The position numbers were made by a program, and so were the translations under genes. Shown here piece after piece: positions 7,506 through 15,914 of a stretch of DNA of 41,627 nucleotides. The DNA comes from Spirochaetota bacterium (GTDB lineage Bacteria > Spirochaetota > Brevinematia > DTOW01). The notes beneath the pieces were generated by a model. That model did no database searches, had not been told where the DNA came from, and saw nothing but the letters and a program-made list of their open reading frames with translations. The stretch lies in contig JANXAC010000013.1 of the NCBI GenBank assembly GCA_025061835.1, forward strand, positions 1 through 41,627, given 5' to 3'. How positions within the stretch are numbered: position 1 is the first letter of the stretch; each line of letters starts with the position of its first letter.

Positions 7506-9158
7506 TTACTTCTTTGAAACATAATCTTGTATCTTCTTAAGTTCTATCTCGTTAGGATATAAGTCAAGTCCTTTTTGAACCACCTCTCTTGCTTTCTTGA
7601 AGTTTTCCTCGCTAAATGCAAGATGTCTAGCCCATCCTATATATATGTTTCTTCTTATATTATCAAGCTGCTTTGAATAGTTTAACTCCAAAGCTCTATT
7701 TATAAACGACATAGAATTTTCAAAATCTTTCTTGTCAAAAGATATTTGTGAAAGTTTAGCATATGCTATTGAGCAGTTCTGTTTGAGGACATTATCTCTT
7801 GGTAGGTCCTTTATACCCTCTTCAAATACTCTTACCGACTCTTCCAGTTTTCCCCCGTTCATAAGTTCTACTCCCCAAACATTGTAGTAATATCCAAGGT
7901 TTTGCTCTGCTTCCTTACCTTCAGGAAAGATTCTAATGAACTCTTTATGATAATTAACTGCCTTCTCGTACTCCTTTCTACCAACAAAGATTTTTGAAAC
8001 CTCAACAAGAAGATTGATCCCCGCATTGTATGTTCTCTTCCTATCAAGGTCCAAACCTTGAGATATTACCTTAAATATATTATCGTAGTTTCCTTTTTGG
8101 ATTTCACTTTTACCCCAGCTTAGAACGAGATAGTCTGTCAAATCCACAAGCTCATCGTAGTATTCAGGTCTGTTTTTCTTCACATAGTTTATGAACTGGA
8201 TAGACTTTGCATAATCGCGAGTATTTATAAGGTGAAGTGCATAGTTGTAATAGGTTGCTCTCAAGAATTCTAGTATTTCCTTGTCATTCCTAAAGATTGT
8301 AAGAGATTCTTCTGCAAATTCTATTGCTTTTTCATAGTTATTCTTCTTTGAGTAATCGGTGAATAGTCCTATGTAGGCACTCCTCAAGTTTGTGTATGCT
8401 AGAAAAAGGTTTGTTTCAAGTATAAGTGCTTTTATTGATGCCTTGAGTATTTCAGCGTAATTACCTACATCTTTATAAACAAGAACCTGATTGGCATACA
8501 TTGACGCAAGGAGTCCATCATCACCAACTTCAACCCTCTTACCTTTACCTTCAGGAACATAAACATAGGATGTTCTTTCTTTTAGTTCCTTTATAGCATC
8601 TGGATTTCTTACAACATCAAACCCCTTCCTCGCAGTAGTTTCAACCTCTACTCTATAGTTATCTAGATAAAAAACGGAAAATATGTGATCTGGTAGTTGT
8701 ATAACTCTAGGTTCAAATCCAAACTTTTTCAAGATCAGGTTGTAGATCGCTGTAGAATTTACACAGTTATAGTATCCAGTGTCAAAAAGCTGATCAATGT
8801 CCGTTGATTGCTCAAGGTAAGACTTAAAGATATTTTGGTGAAGGTAGTCAAAGATAAACTTCGCGGTATCGTATCTTGATAGTTTTCTATCCTTTAGAGA
8901 ATTACTAATGTCAGTAGATATCCTATCAATCATCTGCTTATAGTATGCTATTTTTGAAGTGTCATAAACACCAGAAGCCATTATCATCCAAGTATCCATA
9001 TCCTGTATCTTACCAGTCCTTGCGTAGTCTTCAAAAAACTTCCTTTCCAGTTCGCTATTGTAAATACTACCTACTGAAGACTTGAAGTCATTAAAGTTCA
9101 AACCAAGTGATACAGATGAAAGTAGAACTAGAAGAACTATAGATAGCAGTCTAACCAT
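7506..9158 (-). CDS. Secreted transglutaminase-like protein with TPR repeats
   Basis: The 550-residue protein starts with a clear signal peptide (residues 1-19, ending SSVSLG). Residues about 90-180 look like a transglutaminase-like papain-fold domain: Cys132 in 'YYNCVNSTAIY', His158 in 'LPDHIFSVFY' and Glu173 in 'RVEVETT' line up as a candidate catalytic triad with Glu in place of the usual Asp. From about 225 to the end runs a series of TPR-like helical pairs, for example 'YEKAIEFAEESLTIF' and 'FENSMSFINRALELNY'. It probably acts in the periplasm or on the outer membrane as a scaffold or peptidase; the substrate is unknown. It is divergent from the transporter gene upstream and may begin the transcript that continues into rluD. 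Confidence 0.7.
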   Translation of the reverse strand: MVRLLSIVLLVLLSSVSLGLNFNDFKSSVGSIYNSELERKFFEDYARTGKIQDMDTWMIMASGVYDTSKIAYYKQMIDRISTDISNSLKDRKLSRYDTAKFIFDYLHQNIFKSYLEQSTDIDQLFDTGYYNCVNSTAIYNLILKKFGFEPRVIQLPDHIFSVFYLDNYRVEVETTARKGFDVVRNPDAIKELKERTSYVYVPEGKGKRVEVGDDGLLASMYANQVLVYKDVGNYAEILKASIKALILETNLFLAYTNLRSAYIGLFTDYSKKNNYEKAIEFAEESLTIFRNDKEILEFLRATYYNYALHLINTRDYAKSIQFINYVKKNRPEYYDELVDLTDYLVLSWGKSEIQKGNYDNIFKVISQGLDLDRKRTYNAGINLLVEVSKIFVGRKEYEKAVNYHKEFIRIFPEGKEAEQNLGYYYNVWGVELMNGGKLEESVRVFEEGIKDLPRDNVLKQNCSIAYAKLSQISFDKKDFENSMSFINRALELNYSKQLDNIRRNIYIGWARHLAFSEENFKKAREVVQKGLDLYPNEIELKKIQDYVSKK

Positions 9159-9260
9159 AGTTATTCTCCGTACAAACTAACTAAAATATAAGAAAGTCTA
9201 TTTATCGTTTCAAATACTTTTTGAATCAGACTTTTTTAAACTTGTATAATTGAGGCTCTT

Positions 9261-10532
9261 ATGAATAGCACTTATGTATCACTTGCCATTTTTCTATTCG
9301 TTTATATCGTAATATCTGCTAGACAGACAAGGATACTTAACTTGAACAGTGCTTCTGTCGTTTTAGTTGGGTCTGTGTTGATGGTTCTGTTTGGTATTAT
9401 GACACTAGAGGAGGCGTTCAGGTCAATTGACCCAAACACAATTATACTCTTACTCGGAACTATGATATTCTCTGCTTATCTTGAACGAACGAAGTTTTTT
9501 GAATCCACCTCTCTTTGGTTTATAAGGAAAGCAAATACTCCAAGCCTAATACTATTAGTTATAATATTGGTTTCTGCATTCTCATCTGCGTTTTTTGTAA
9601 ATGATACCATATGTCTTCTAATGACACCACTTGTTATAGCAGTAGTTAGAAGAGCAAATCTAAATCCTGTTCCTTTTCTTCTCGCATTGGTTATGTCTTC
9701 TAATATTGGAAGTGCTATGACACTTATAGGAAACCCTCAAAATATGATAATAGCAGTTCATTCTGGTCTTTCATTTTCAAAATACTTTGTATACACTTTG
9801 CCTCTAGTAGTTTTGTCTCTAGTGATTGTTTATATCTTTATATACCTTGTTTTCTTCAAAGATATGAGAAGTTATGAATTTACGAAGGATTTCCCAATTT
9901 ACAGAATACCACAGCCCTACATCAAGATACTTTATAGACTGGGAATTCTTTTTATTGTTTTCGTATTGTTACTCTTCCTACCGATAGAGGAATATTTGAA
10001 TATAGATAGAAAGACAAAGTTACCTTTGGTTGCAATAACAGTAGGTGCTATATCTATTATGATAGGTAGGTTTAGACCTGATGAGACACTCAAGATGGTA
10101 GATTGGACACTAATATTGTTCTTTTCTGGATTATTTGTGGTTGTAGAAGGCGTCAGGGAGAGTAGCACTTTAGAAAAGGTTTATTCACTTCTATCACCTT
10201 ACTTTGGTGAGACACAGTTTCAACAATATCTATCCTTCTCACTTCTTACACTTTTAGGTTCTAACCTAGTGTCAAATGTTCCATATGTTGTTATTGCTAA
10301 ATCTTGGGTTTCAAATTTCATCTCCCCCGAGAAGGTTTGGGTTTTACTAGCAGTCATAAGCACATTTGCAGGTAATCTAACGGTAATAGGTTCGGTTGCT
10401 AACATAATCGTTCTTGAGAAATCAAAGAAGATTTGTAATATATCATTTTGGACATACTCAAAAGTGGGGATTCCTATAACTGTAATAACATCTCTTATTG
10501 CGTTACTCTACATTTTGATAATACCTTTCTGA
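9261..10532 (+). CDS. Ion transporter superfamily membrane protein (ArsB/CitMHS-like)
   Basis: The 423-residue protein is almost entirely hydrophobic, with about 11 membrane helices. It has the pseudo-twofold layout of the ion transporter (IT) superfamily. The signature re-entrant segment 'SSNIGSAMTLIGNPQNMIIA' (around 145-165) and its C-terminal counterpart 'FAGNLTVIGSVANIIVLEKS' are both present. Relatives include ArsB, NhaD, the CitMHS and SLC13-like carriers and the 'P-protein/YbiR' group. The short 'SAFFVNDTICLLMTPL' also matches this group. The substrate (arsenite, sodium or an organic anion) cannot be told from sequence, and no ars genes are nearby. The ATG at 9261 follows 'TTGAGGCTCTT', a weak ribosome binding site. 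Confidence 0.8.
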   Translation: MNSTYVSLAIFLFVYIVISARQTRILNLNSASVVLVGSVLMVLFGIMTLEEAFRSIDPNTIILLLGTMIFSAYLERTKFFESTSLWFIRKANTPSLILLVIILVSAFSSAFFVNDTICLLMTPLVIAVVRRANLNPVPFLLALVMSSNIGSAMTLIGNPQNMIIAVHSGLSFSKYFVYTLPLVVLSLVIVYIFIYLVFFKDMRSYEFTKDFPIYRIPQPYIKILYRLGILFIVFVLLLFLPIEEYLNIDRKTKLPLVAITVGAISIMIGRFRPDETLKMVDWTLILFFSGLFVVVEGVRESSTLEKVYSLLSPYFGETQFQQYLSFSLLTLLGSNLVSNVPYVVIAKSWVSNFISPEKVWVLLAVISTFAGNLTVIGSVANIIVLEKSKKICNISFWTYSKVGIPITVITSLIALLYILIIPF

Positions 10533-10593
10533 TATCTATCGGTGATGTAAAATCTTTTATACAGACTTTGCAGTTTTTGAGAAAATTTTGTAT

Positions 10594-10621
10594 TTGACAA
10601 ATCGTAATTAGAATGTTTAAC
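10594..10621 (+). promoter_or_regulatory. Probable promoter of the tRNA cluster
   Basis: A perfect TTGACA lies at 10594-10599, followed after 16 bp by TTTAAC (10616-10621, four of six matches to TATAAT). The expected start near 10628 would be about 17 nt before tRNA-Tyr. The position suits a stable RNA promoter, but the -10 is weak. Confidence 0.45.
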
Positions 10622-10644
10622 ATTATATTTGCTGTTTTGGTTGT

Positions 10645-10728
10645 GGAGAGATACCCAAGCGGCCAACGGGGGTAGACTGTAAATCTACTGGCTTTACGCC
10701 TTCGGAGGTTCAAATCCTCCTCTCTCCA
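10645..10728 (+). tRNA. tRNA-Tyr (GTA)
   Basis: An 84-nt cloverleaf with acceptor arms GGAGAGA and TCTCTCC, anticodon stem GTAGA/TCTAC with loop CTGTAAA, and T-arm GGAGG/CCTCC. The long variable arm (GGCTTTACGCC) is the class II form expected for bacterial tRNA-Tyr. The discriminator is A. CCA is not encoded. It is first of three tRNAs. Confidence 0.97.
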
Positions 10729-10732
10729 CAGT

Positions 10733-10805
10733 GGGGAGGTAGCTCAGGCGGTAGAGCGAGGGCCTGAAAAGCCCTGCGTCGTCGGTTCGACTCCGACCCT
10801 TCCCA
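10733..10805 (+). tRNA. tRNA-Phe (GAA)
   Basis: A 73-nt tRNA with acceptor GGGGAGG pairing CCTTCCC (one G-T wobble), anticodon stem AGGGC/GCCCT with GAA in the loop, and T-arm GTCGG/CCGAC. The discriminator is A. It lies 4 nt after tRNA-Tyr, so both come from one transcript. Confidence 0.96.
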
Positions 10806-10810
10806 TACTG

Positions 10811-10884
10811 GGGCCTGTAGCTCAGCCGGTTAGAGCAGCTGACTCATAATCAGCGGGTCGCAGGTTCGAGTCCTGCCGGGCCCA
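10811..10884 (+). tRNA. tRNA with CAT anticodon, probably tRNA-Ile2, else elongator Met
   Basis: A 74-nt tRNA with acceptor GGGCCTG pairing CGGGCCC, anticodon stem GCTGA/TCAGC with CAT in the loop, T-arm GCAGG/CCTGC and discriminator A. It is not an initiator: position 1 is paired and the anticodon stem lacks three G-C pairs. The pairs C4-G69 and C5-G68 are the determinants used by E. coli TilS to pick tRNA-Ile2 for lysidine modification, which favours Ile2 over elongator Met. A covariance-model comparison would decide. Confidence 0.93.
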
Positions 10885-10899
10885 AATCAAGGTGGTAGA

Positions 10900-11682
10900 A
10901 TGAAAATCAAAGAAATCACTTCACAAGAAGTTCTCAATATAATCTCAACTCTCATAGAAGTTCAAAACATCTACTTTGACATAACGCAGCACAAAAAAAA
11001 CCTTGAAGAGAAATATAAGAAGATAGAAGGATACAAAAGGGAATTAAACAGACTCCAAAGGAATTTACAGAAATATGAGAGTAAGAAAAAGGAGTTATTG
11101 GTTCAGAAACAAATAGTTAGCGAGAATCTCTCCTCAAACAAGGAAAGACTTCAGGAGTTAATGCAGAGAGAAGAAGAGATCGCAAGAAACCAGAGAAGTA
11201 TTGAGTCTTTCAATATAGAAATTACAACAATAAGAGCCACTATAAGCACAATATCAGAAGAATTGAGAGATATTGATGAACAAATAAACGACATTGACGA
11301 TAGGTATGCTCAAACCAAAGCCAAATATGAAAATATCAAGATAGAGTTTCAAGCGGAAGAGAAGGTTCTAGAAGAAGAAACAAAAGAAGTTGCGAAAGAG
11401 ATAAAATCACTTGAACAGATCAAGAAAGATAAGTTATCAAAAGTTCCTCTTCACATAGCACAGCACTTCTCAAACATACTTCAAAAAAAGAGTGGTGTTG
11501 CTATAGTTCCTATAGACAAACTCGGTGAAACAAAGAAATACAAGGAGGAATATTACTACTGCACAGGATGTAATATTGTCCTACCGTATGTAGTGATTGA
11601 AAAAATAAAACACAAGGCAGATATAGTTCAGTGTCCATCGTGCTTTAGATATCTATACGAACCATCTTGGTTTGATACATAG
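10900..11682 (+). CDS. Coiled-coil zinc-ribbon protein, DUF164 family
   Basis: The protein has 260 residues. A long charged coiled coil covers about residues 15-190, followed by a C4 zinc ribbon near the C-terminus with CTGC (about 224-227) and CPSC (about 246-249). This layout, with an N-terminal coiled-coil hairpin and a C-terminal ribbon, is the DUF164 (C4-type zinc ribbon) family, widespread in bacteria with no settled general function. AAGGTGG sits 7-8 nt before the ATG at 10900. It starts 15 nt after the third tRNA, so it may share the tRNA transcript. It converges on the FlgN-like gene, with only 5 nt between stops. Confidence 0.85.
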   Translation: MKIKEITSQEVLNIISTLIEVQNIYFDITQHKKNLEEKYKKIEGYKRELNRLQRNLQKYESKKKELLVQKQIVSENLSSNKERLQELMQREEEIARNQRSIESFNIEITTIRATISTISEELRDIDEQINDIDDRYAQTKAKYENIKIEFQAEEKVLEEETKEVAKEIKSLEQIKKDKLSKVPLHIAQHFSNILQKKSGVAIVPIDKLGETKKYKEEYYYCTGCNIVLPYVVIEKIKHKADIVQCPSCFRYLYEPSWFDT

Positions 11683-11687
11683 TAAAA

Positions 11688-12170
11688 CTAAGTGATAGTT
11701 GAATAGGTGTTTATATCTATACTTATCTCTTTTCTCCCTTCTTTGTTATACTTATCTTTGAATGTGTTTGGGTCTATAACTTTTTCTAGAATTGCTATTG
11801 AGACATTCATAGCACTCTCTATCAGGATTCTATTTTCAAACGATAGCATCCTAATCTCTGATATTATGTTTGTTATTTCATCTTTTAGTGCTGTAAGTCT
11901 ATCCTTGTTTGACGCAAAGAGTACCACTCTTGATAGGTTAATTTCACCTTCTATATTGAACTTTTGAGATATCCTCTTAACTATATCGTTTCTTGTGAAT
12001 TCATACTTCTCTATCTCTCTAAACAATTTCTCTTCTTCTGCGTTTATCTCTAACAGTCTATCCAAATCTCTACATAAAAGACACTCTTTCTTCTGTTTTT
12101 CTTTTTCAACGATATCTAAAAGTATCCTTTTCTCATCCTCAAGAATATCAATTAAATCCTTCTCCCACAT
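11688..12170 (-). CDS. FlgN-like flagellar export chaperone (tentative)
   Basis: A 160-residue, almost wholly helical, highly charged protein. Its spacing of hydrophobic residues (DLIDILEDEKRILLDIVEKE, then DLDRLLEINAEEEKLFREIE, then a third long helix 'ILIESAMNVSIAILEKV') fits FlgN/FliT-type chaperones that escort hook-associated proteins FlgK and FlgL to the flagellar export gate. There are no other flagellar genes in the window to support this, and short helical proteins are easily mistaken for one another. The start at 12170 is preceded by AGAGG-type purines on the minus strand. If right, it implies a motile cell. Confidence 0.5.
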   Translation of the reverse strand: MWEKDLIDILEDEKRILLDIVEKEKQKKECLLCRDLDRLLEINAEEEKLFREIEKYEFTRNDIVKRISQKFNIEGEINLSRVVLFASNKDRLTALKDEITNIISEIRMLSFENRILIESAMNVSIAILEKVIDPNTFKDKYNKEGRKEISIDINTYSTIT

Positions 12171-12391
12171 ACAAACACCTCTGCTAGCACACCACTAAAA
12201 TTTTCGGAATATTTGAAAACCCGTGAAGTATATATTCCAATCTTAAACACTAGGATTACATCACATTGATTTGTAACCACCTTTTCGCAATAGGAGTATA
12301 ATCAACGAATACTCAAAAACATCTACTAACAGCCTAACAAAAAATCTGTAAAGTCAGAACTCTCTAGTGTAGAACTACTTTTTTAGGTTCT

Positions 12392-15349
12392 TTACTCCTC
12401 AACCTCATTAACCATCTTCCTATATCTATTTATCAATTCAAGATATTTTTTCCTAATGTGGGAGTCTTTAATATTCACATTCACTCTTGTATCAACGATG
12501 TTTGTAACATTGATTGGTTTATACTCTTTAGGTTTCTCGGCTTCTCTCCTCTCCGAAATACCTCTCTCAAACATACCTTTTTCATACTCAAGGATATTGA
12601 ATTCAACTCTTTGTGTCTTATCGTAAGCAACTTGAAGTTTTCGTTCTTTTACCTTATTCAGTATATCTTCAAGTTCTTCTCTTATTTTGCTTGCTTGCGA
12701 GCCTCCAGCACTCTTGTTTTCAAGCTCTCTGGCTTTTCTTATCGCTTCTTCTAGCATCTTCTCAAGTTGTCTTACCTCTTCTTCTCCAAATCCTTCCTCA
12801 ACCATCTCCTTGAGCATTTTGGATATCTGCCTATACATTTCCATTAACTCACTCGCACTAACACCAGAAGGAGATAAATTAAAACTATCATTAAGTTCAT
12901 CATAAAGTTCAAGCAGTTTCGCAAGAGTAAATGAAGTTTTATCAATCATATTCAAAACACTCAATGACACCGACATAATCGCACCACTTGATATAGCATC
13001 TGTGAATAGATTAAAGTCCTTCTCTATCTCTCTGAAAGCATACTCAATCTCTGAATAAACACCTGCTGTAGAAGGATTGACTGAAAATGTGTCAAGAAAG
13101 TCTCTAACAACAAGCCTAAAATCTTTCAACGCTTGTGAAACATTACCAAAGTCTTCCCTCAAAAATTCAGTGTTTATTTTGTTCTCTCTCAATCCAAGTT
13201 TGTCAATGTTCTTCCTAGATACCGAAAGCCTGTATTGAGAAGATAAAATACCAAAATAAGTCTCCCAAAACCTATCATTCTGTCTTCTAGTCATCTCAGA
13301 GTAGTTCCTCATAATCTCTCTAAACATCTCAAAGTCAATATCTTTAAAGAAATTAGATATTTCACTTTCACTCATCATTTTACGTTCCTTAAGAGATCTC
13401 TCAAGTTGCTTTACTTTATCAAGAAAACTGGTCTTGAATTCACTACTCATTCTTGAGAATTCTTCACTCTTTAGAAATTCTTTGAGTTTCTCATCAAACT
13501 CGCTTAAATCACGATTCCTAACGCCTTCCTTCAAACTTTCTTCTAACTCTCTCAAGTCAGAAATTGATTTCAAGACATCCCTAAACTCAAGTATCCTGTT
13601 TATCTCCATCTCAAGTTCATTAAGTGCTTTTGTAATATCCTCAAGTTTCTTTGAAACTTGCGATGGCTCAAATGTTTTGTCTCTTGACAACTTATCCACA
13701 ATCTCTCTAAACTCTTTATCATTTAGCAATCTTTCTAACTTCGTGGATATCTGTTCAAGTCTTTCAAACTCCTCCTTAAGCCCACCAGTCCTGTCAAGTT
13801 GTTGGTAAATGTCCTTTACATTCCTTGAAAACTCAACGAGATTAGTTGAAAGACTTTTGAGAGACTGTAATTTTTCAGAAATTTTTGATTGAGACACATT
13901 CCTCCTACTTAGCTGATACCTAGTGTTTAAAGTATCATCCTTTTGTTTTGATACCTCGTCTTTCAGATCCTGTAGTCCTTGATTTAGCATCCTAGCAATC
14001 TGTGAGAAGGTAGGTATGTAAATACTCCTTTTACCAACACCTACTGCACCGAACAAGTCCTTCGCATACACATAAACACTTATGTAATCACCAGGTAGGA
14101 ACCCAGAGGAATTTAAAGAGAACTTGAAGTTCCCATCGTAGGAGAATGAAATATTTTTGTTGTTTGTATTAAATCGTTTTTCAAGACCTGTAAGTGAGTT
14201 ACTTACAATTACTTCCATCCAACTTGAGACAATCCGATCACTATCGGTTATCTCACCATATCCATCTAGAACAAACCTTGGTATCAGAGTAAGGTCTCTG
14301 TCTGGATACTTTATCTCAACAATAGGTATATCGTTGTCTCTCACTAAAAATGTTACATTCTCAATCTTAAATTGCCTACCAAATACATCGGTAATATTTA
14401 TGTTCATAACCGAATTAGATTTAGCAACAAACGGTATGATTATTTTATTACTCTTATCGCCATACTTCCATACAGAACCTTTCCCAGAACTAACTTTTGA
14501 GACATCGTAAGAGAATTCAAAATTCATAACCACTCTGCTACCTCTCACTACTTCAGTAGAGGGAATATAGTCGTAAGATGCTATTGGTATGTCTCTGTAA
14601 AAAATATCAATCCTCTGATTGAGGAGTGTGAATTCTGATAAGTATTTAGGAGTTAGCGTTCTTATATGTCTAATAAGCCCGTATTTTCTTACGAATAGTT
14701 GAATATTCGTTGAAGTCGTTGTCATCTCTCCGATGAAGGTGTTATTTGATCTCTCTAATGCTATCGTTCTCTCCGCTGATACGAAGAATTCTCCTGAATA
14801 GTTTGGTATGACTTCTACTCTAAATGGTATGGATAGAGATACGAATTTACTATACTCAACCTTAGGATCAGCGAAAGTAAAGTTCAAAAACTCCTTCAGA
14901 CCTCTGTTTTCAATTAGTAGCAGATTTGATACGAGGATTGTAGCAATTAGAAGACCTATGAAGGTTAGAGTTTGGTTTTTGAGTATCCTAGTTAGGGATA
15001 AGTCTAAAGAACTAACTTCACTATTGTTTAAAAGATTAAAACCTTTTTTGTGTGCTTCTACGAGCGAGTCAATTAGAAATCTTCTCCTTGAGAAGATGAG
15101 TGTCTCTATCTTTGAGTAAGATAGAAGAAAGAAACTAGAAAGTCTGATTATGACAAATACGAGAGATGATGTTATCAAGATAACTATAAGGAATACAAAT
15201 ACCAGGGTAGGAATAAAGTAGTTGAAGTCAAATATGAGTAGGGTTATTGAGGTTGAAAGAGTTAGTAAAACCAAAGAGAGTATAATTACAACTACAAAAT
15301 TTACCAAGCCTAAAAGTTGTATTACTCTTATCTTATTGGTTAGTTCCAT
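12392..15349 (-). CDS. Large membrane protein, DUF4175-like, with coiled coils
   Basis: At 985 residues this is the longest gene in the window. Two membrane helices lie near the N-terminus (about 9-40 and 45-76) and a third at about 128-146. A beta-rich, Ig-like extracytoplasmic region follows to about 450, with repeated strand patterns such as 'SRVVMNFEFSYDV' and 'GDYISVYVYAKDLFGAVG'. The C-terminal half (about 450-985) is a long, strongly charged coiled-coil and helical stretch. The order matches DUF4175-type proteins of diderm bacteria, whose role is unknown. It may span the periplasm or tether envelope layers. No partner gene adjoins it: 221 bp separate it from the FlgN-like gene, and the gene on its other side is divergent. 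Confidence 0.65.
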   Translation of the reverse strand: MELTNKIRVIQLLGLVNFVVVIILSLVLLTLSTSITLLIFDFNYFIPTLVFVFLIVILITSSLVFVIIRLSSFFLLSYSKIETLIFSRRRFLIDSLVEAHKKGFNLLNNSEVSSLDLSLTRILKNQTLTFIGLLIATILVSNLLLIENRGLKEFLNFTFADPKVEYSKFVSLSIPFRVEVIPNYSGEFFVSAERTIALERSNNTFIGEMTTTSTNIQLFVRKYGLIRHIRTLTPKYLSEFTLLNQRIDIFYRDIPIASYDYIPSTEVVRGSRVVMNFEFSYDVSKVSSGKGSVWKYGDKSNKIIIPFVAKSNSVMNINITDVFGRQFKIENVTFLVRDNDIPIVEIKYPDRDLTLIPRFVLDGYGEITDSDRIVSSWMEVIVSNSLTGLEKRFNTNNKNISFSYDGNFKFSLNSSGFLPGDYISVYVYAKDLFGAVGVGKRSIYIPTFSQIARMLNQGLQDLKDEVSKQKDDTLNTRYQLSRRNVSQSKISEKLQSLKSLSTNLVEFSRNVKDIYQQLDRTGGLKEEFERLEQISTKLERLLNDKEFREIVDKLSRDKTFEPSQVSKKLEDITKALNELEMEINRILEFRDVLKSISDLRELEESLKEGVRNRDLSEFDEKLKEFLKSEEFSRMSSEFKTSFLDKVKQLERSLKERKMMSESEISNFFKDIDFEMFREIMRNYSEMTRRQNDRFWETYFGILSSQYRLSVSRKNIDKLGLRENKINTEFLREDFGNVSQALKDFRLVVRDFLDTFSVNPSTAGVYSEIEYAFREIEKDFNLFTDAISSGAIMSVSLSVLNMIDKTSFTLAKLLELYDELNDSFNLSPSGVSASELMEMYRQISKMLKEMVEEGFGEEEVRQLEKMLEEAIRKARELENKSAGGSQASKIREELEDILNKVKERKLQVAYDKTQRVEFNILEYEKGMFERGISERREAEKPKEYKPINVTNIVDTRVNVNIKDSHIRKKYLELINRYRKMVNEVEE

Positions 15350-15552
15350 AAACCTAACTGAATTTTAATATTAATACTCAATGCTTTTGTAAAATAAGCA
15401 AAAAATTAGAAACAAGCAAATGAAGGTTCATAGCACTTCTAGGGGGATTAACACCTTTACGATTGAAACCCTGGTGAGAGCATAAGTTTGTGTAGTTAGG
15501 GTTTGATATTTTATTTTTTACTTTACCTTTGTAGTATTTTAAAATTGTTTTT

Positions 15553-15912
15553 ATGAAAAAGTTTTCGTTGGAAGATGTAAAATCGCTATCGTCTCTTGAA
15601 GAGATATTTTCTTACATTCATAGGAACAACCTGTATCTATCTGACAAGGATGTTAGGGAGTTAGAAGACATAGTTTTGAAGATGGATCAAAGGGGGAAAT
15701 GGTGTATTCTTCTTGCTGAGAAGTTTCCTGATAAGGTTAATATAAGAAGGATAGAAGATGCCGTTATAAAGAAGGATAAAACTGGTCAATTCTGTTATAT
15801 ACTCGCAAAGAATGTTCCAAATGTTAATATAGATAAAATGAGAGAGGCAGTGTATAAGAAAGATACTAGTGGTATATGGAGGATGAAATTTGATGAGAAT
15901 GTAAAGAAGTAA
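15553..15912 (+). CDS. Small protein with about three 29-31-residue repeats
   Basis: The 119-residue protein has a 32-residue N-terminal helix pair and then three tandem units: 33-63, 64-92 and 93-119. Each has the pattern (I/V)..(L/I/M)(E/R)(D/E)(A/I)V.KKD..G.(W/F)C..LA(E/K).(F/V)P, most complete in 'IEDAVIKKDKTGQFCYILAK'. The third unit is cut short. Helical repeats of this kind occur in many bacterial and phage proteins with no assigned function. The stop lies 2 nt before the radA start, so the two are almost surely cotranscribed. No signal peptide or membrane helix is seen. I do not recognise a specific family. Confidence 0.75.
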   Translation: MKKFSLEDVKSLSSLEEIFSYIHRNNLYLSDKDVRELEDIVLKMDQRGKWCILLAEKFPDKVNIRRIEDAVIKKDKTGQFCYILAKNVPNVNIDKMREAVYKKDTSGIWRMKFDENVKK

Positions 15913-15914
15913 AT

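Noticed and set aside
10495-10713. A 72-codon minus-strand frame over the end of the transporter and tRNA-Tyr
   Set aside because: It runs through most of a tRNA gene and into the transporter gene, so it is not a real gene.
12365-12392. Possible terminator after the DUF4175-like gene (AGAAC/GTTCT, minus strand)
   Set aside because: The stem has only five base pairs with an 11-nt loop and no T-run after it.
12458-15119. Several plus-strand open frames of 60-124 codons inside the DUF4175-like gene
   Set aside because: They run opposite a long gene rich in Lys, Glu and Leu codons, give serine- and leucine-rich low-complexity products, and have no ribosome binding sites. They are shadows of the minus-strand gene.
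15461-15504. GATTGAAAC at 15461-15469, like the end of the CRISPR repeat, with an AAACCCT / AGGGTTT inverted repeat around a 25-nt loop
   Set aside because: Only the last nine bases match the repeat fully, there is no second copy or spacer, and short matches to an AT-rich motif are expected by chance. The inverted repeat is short with a long loop.
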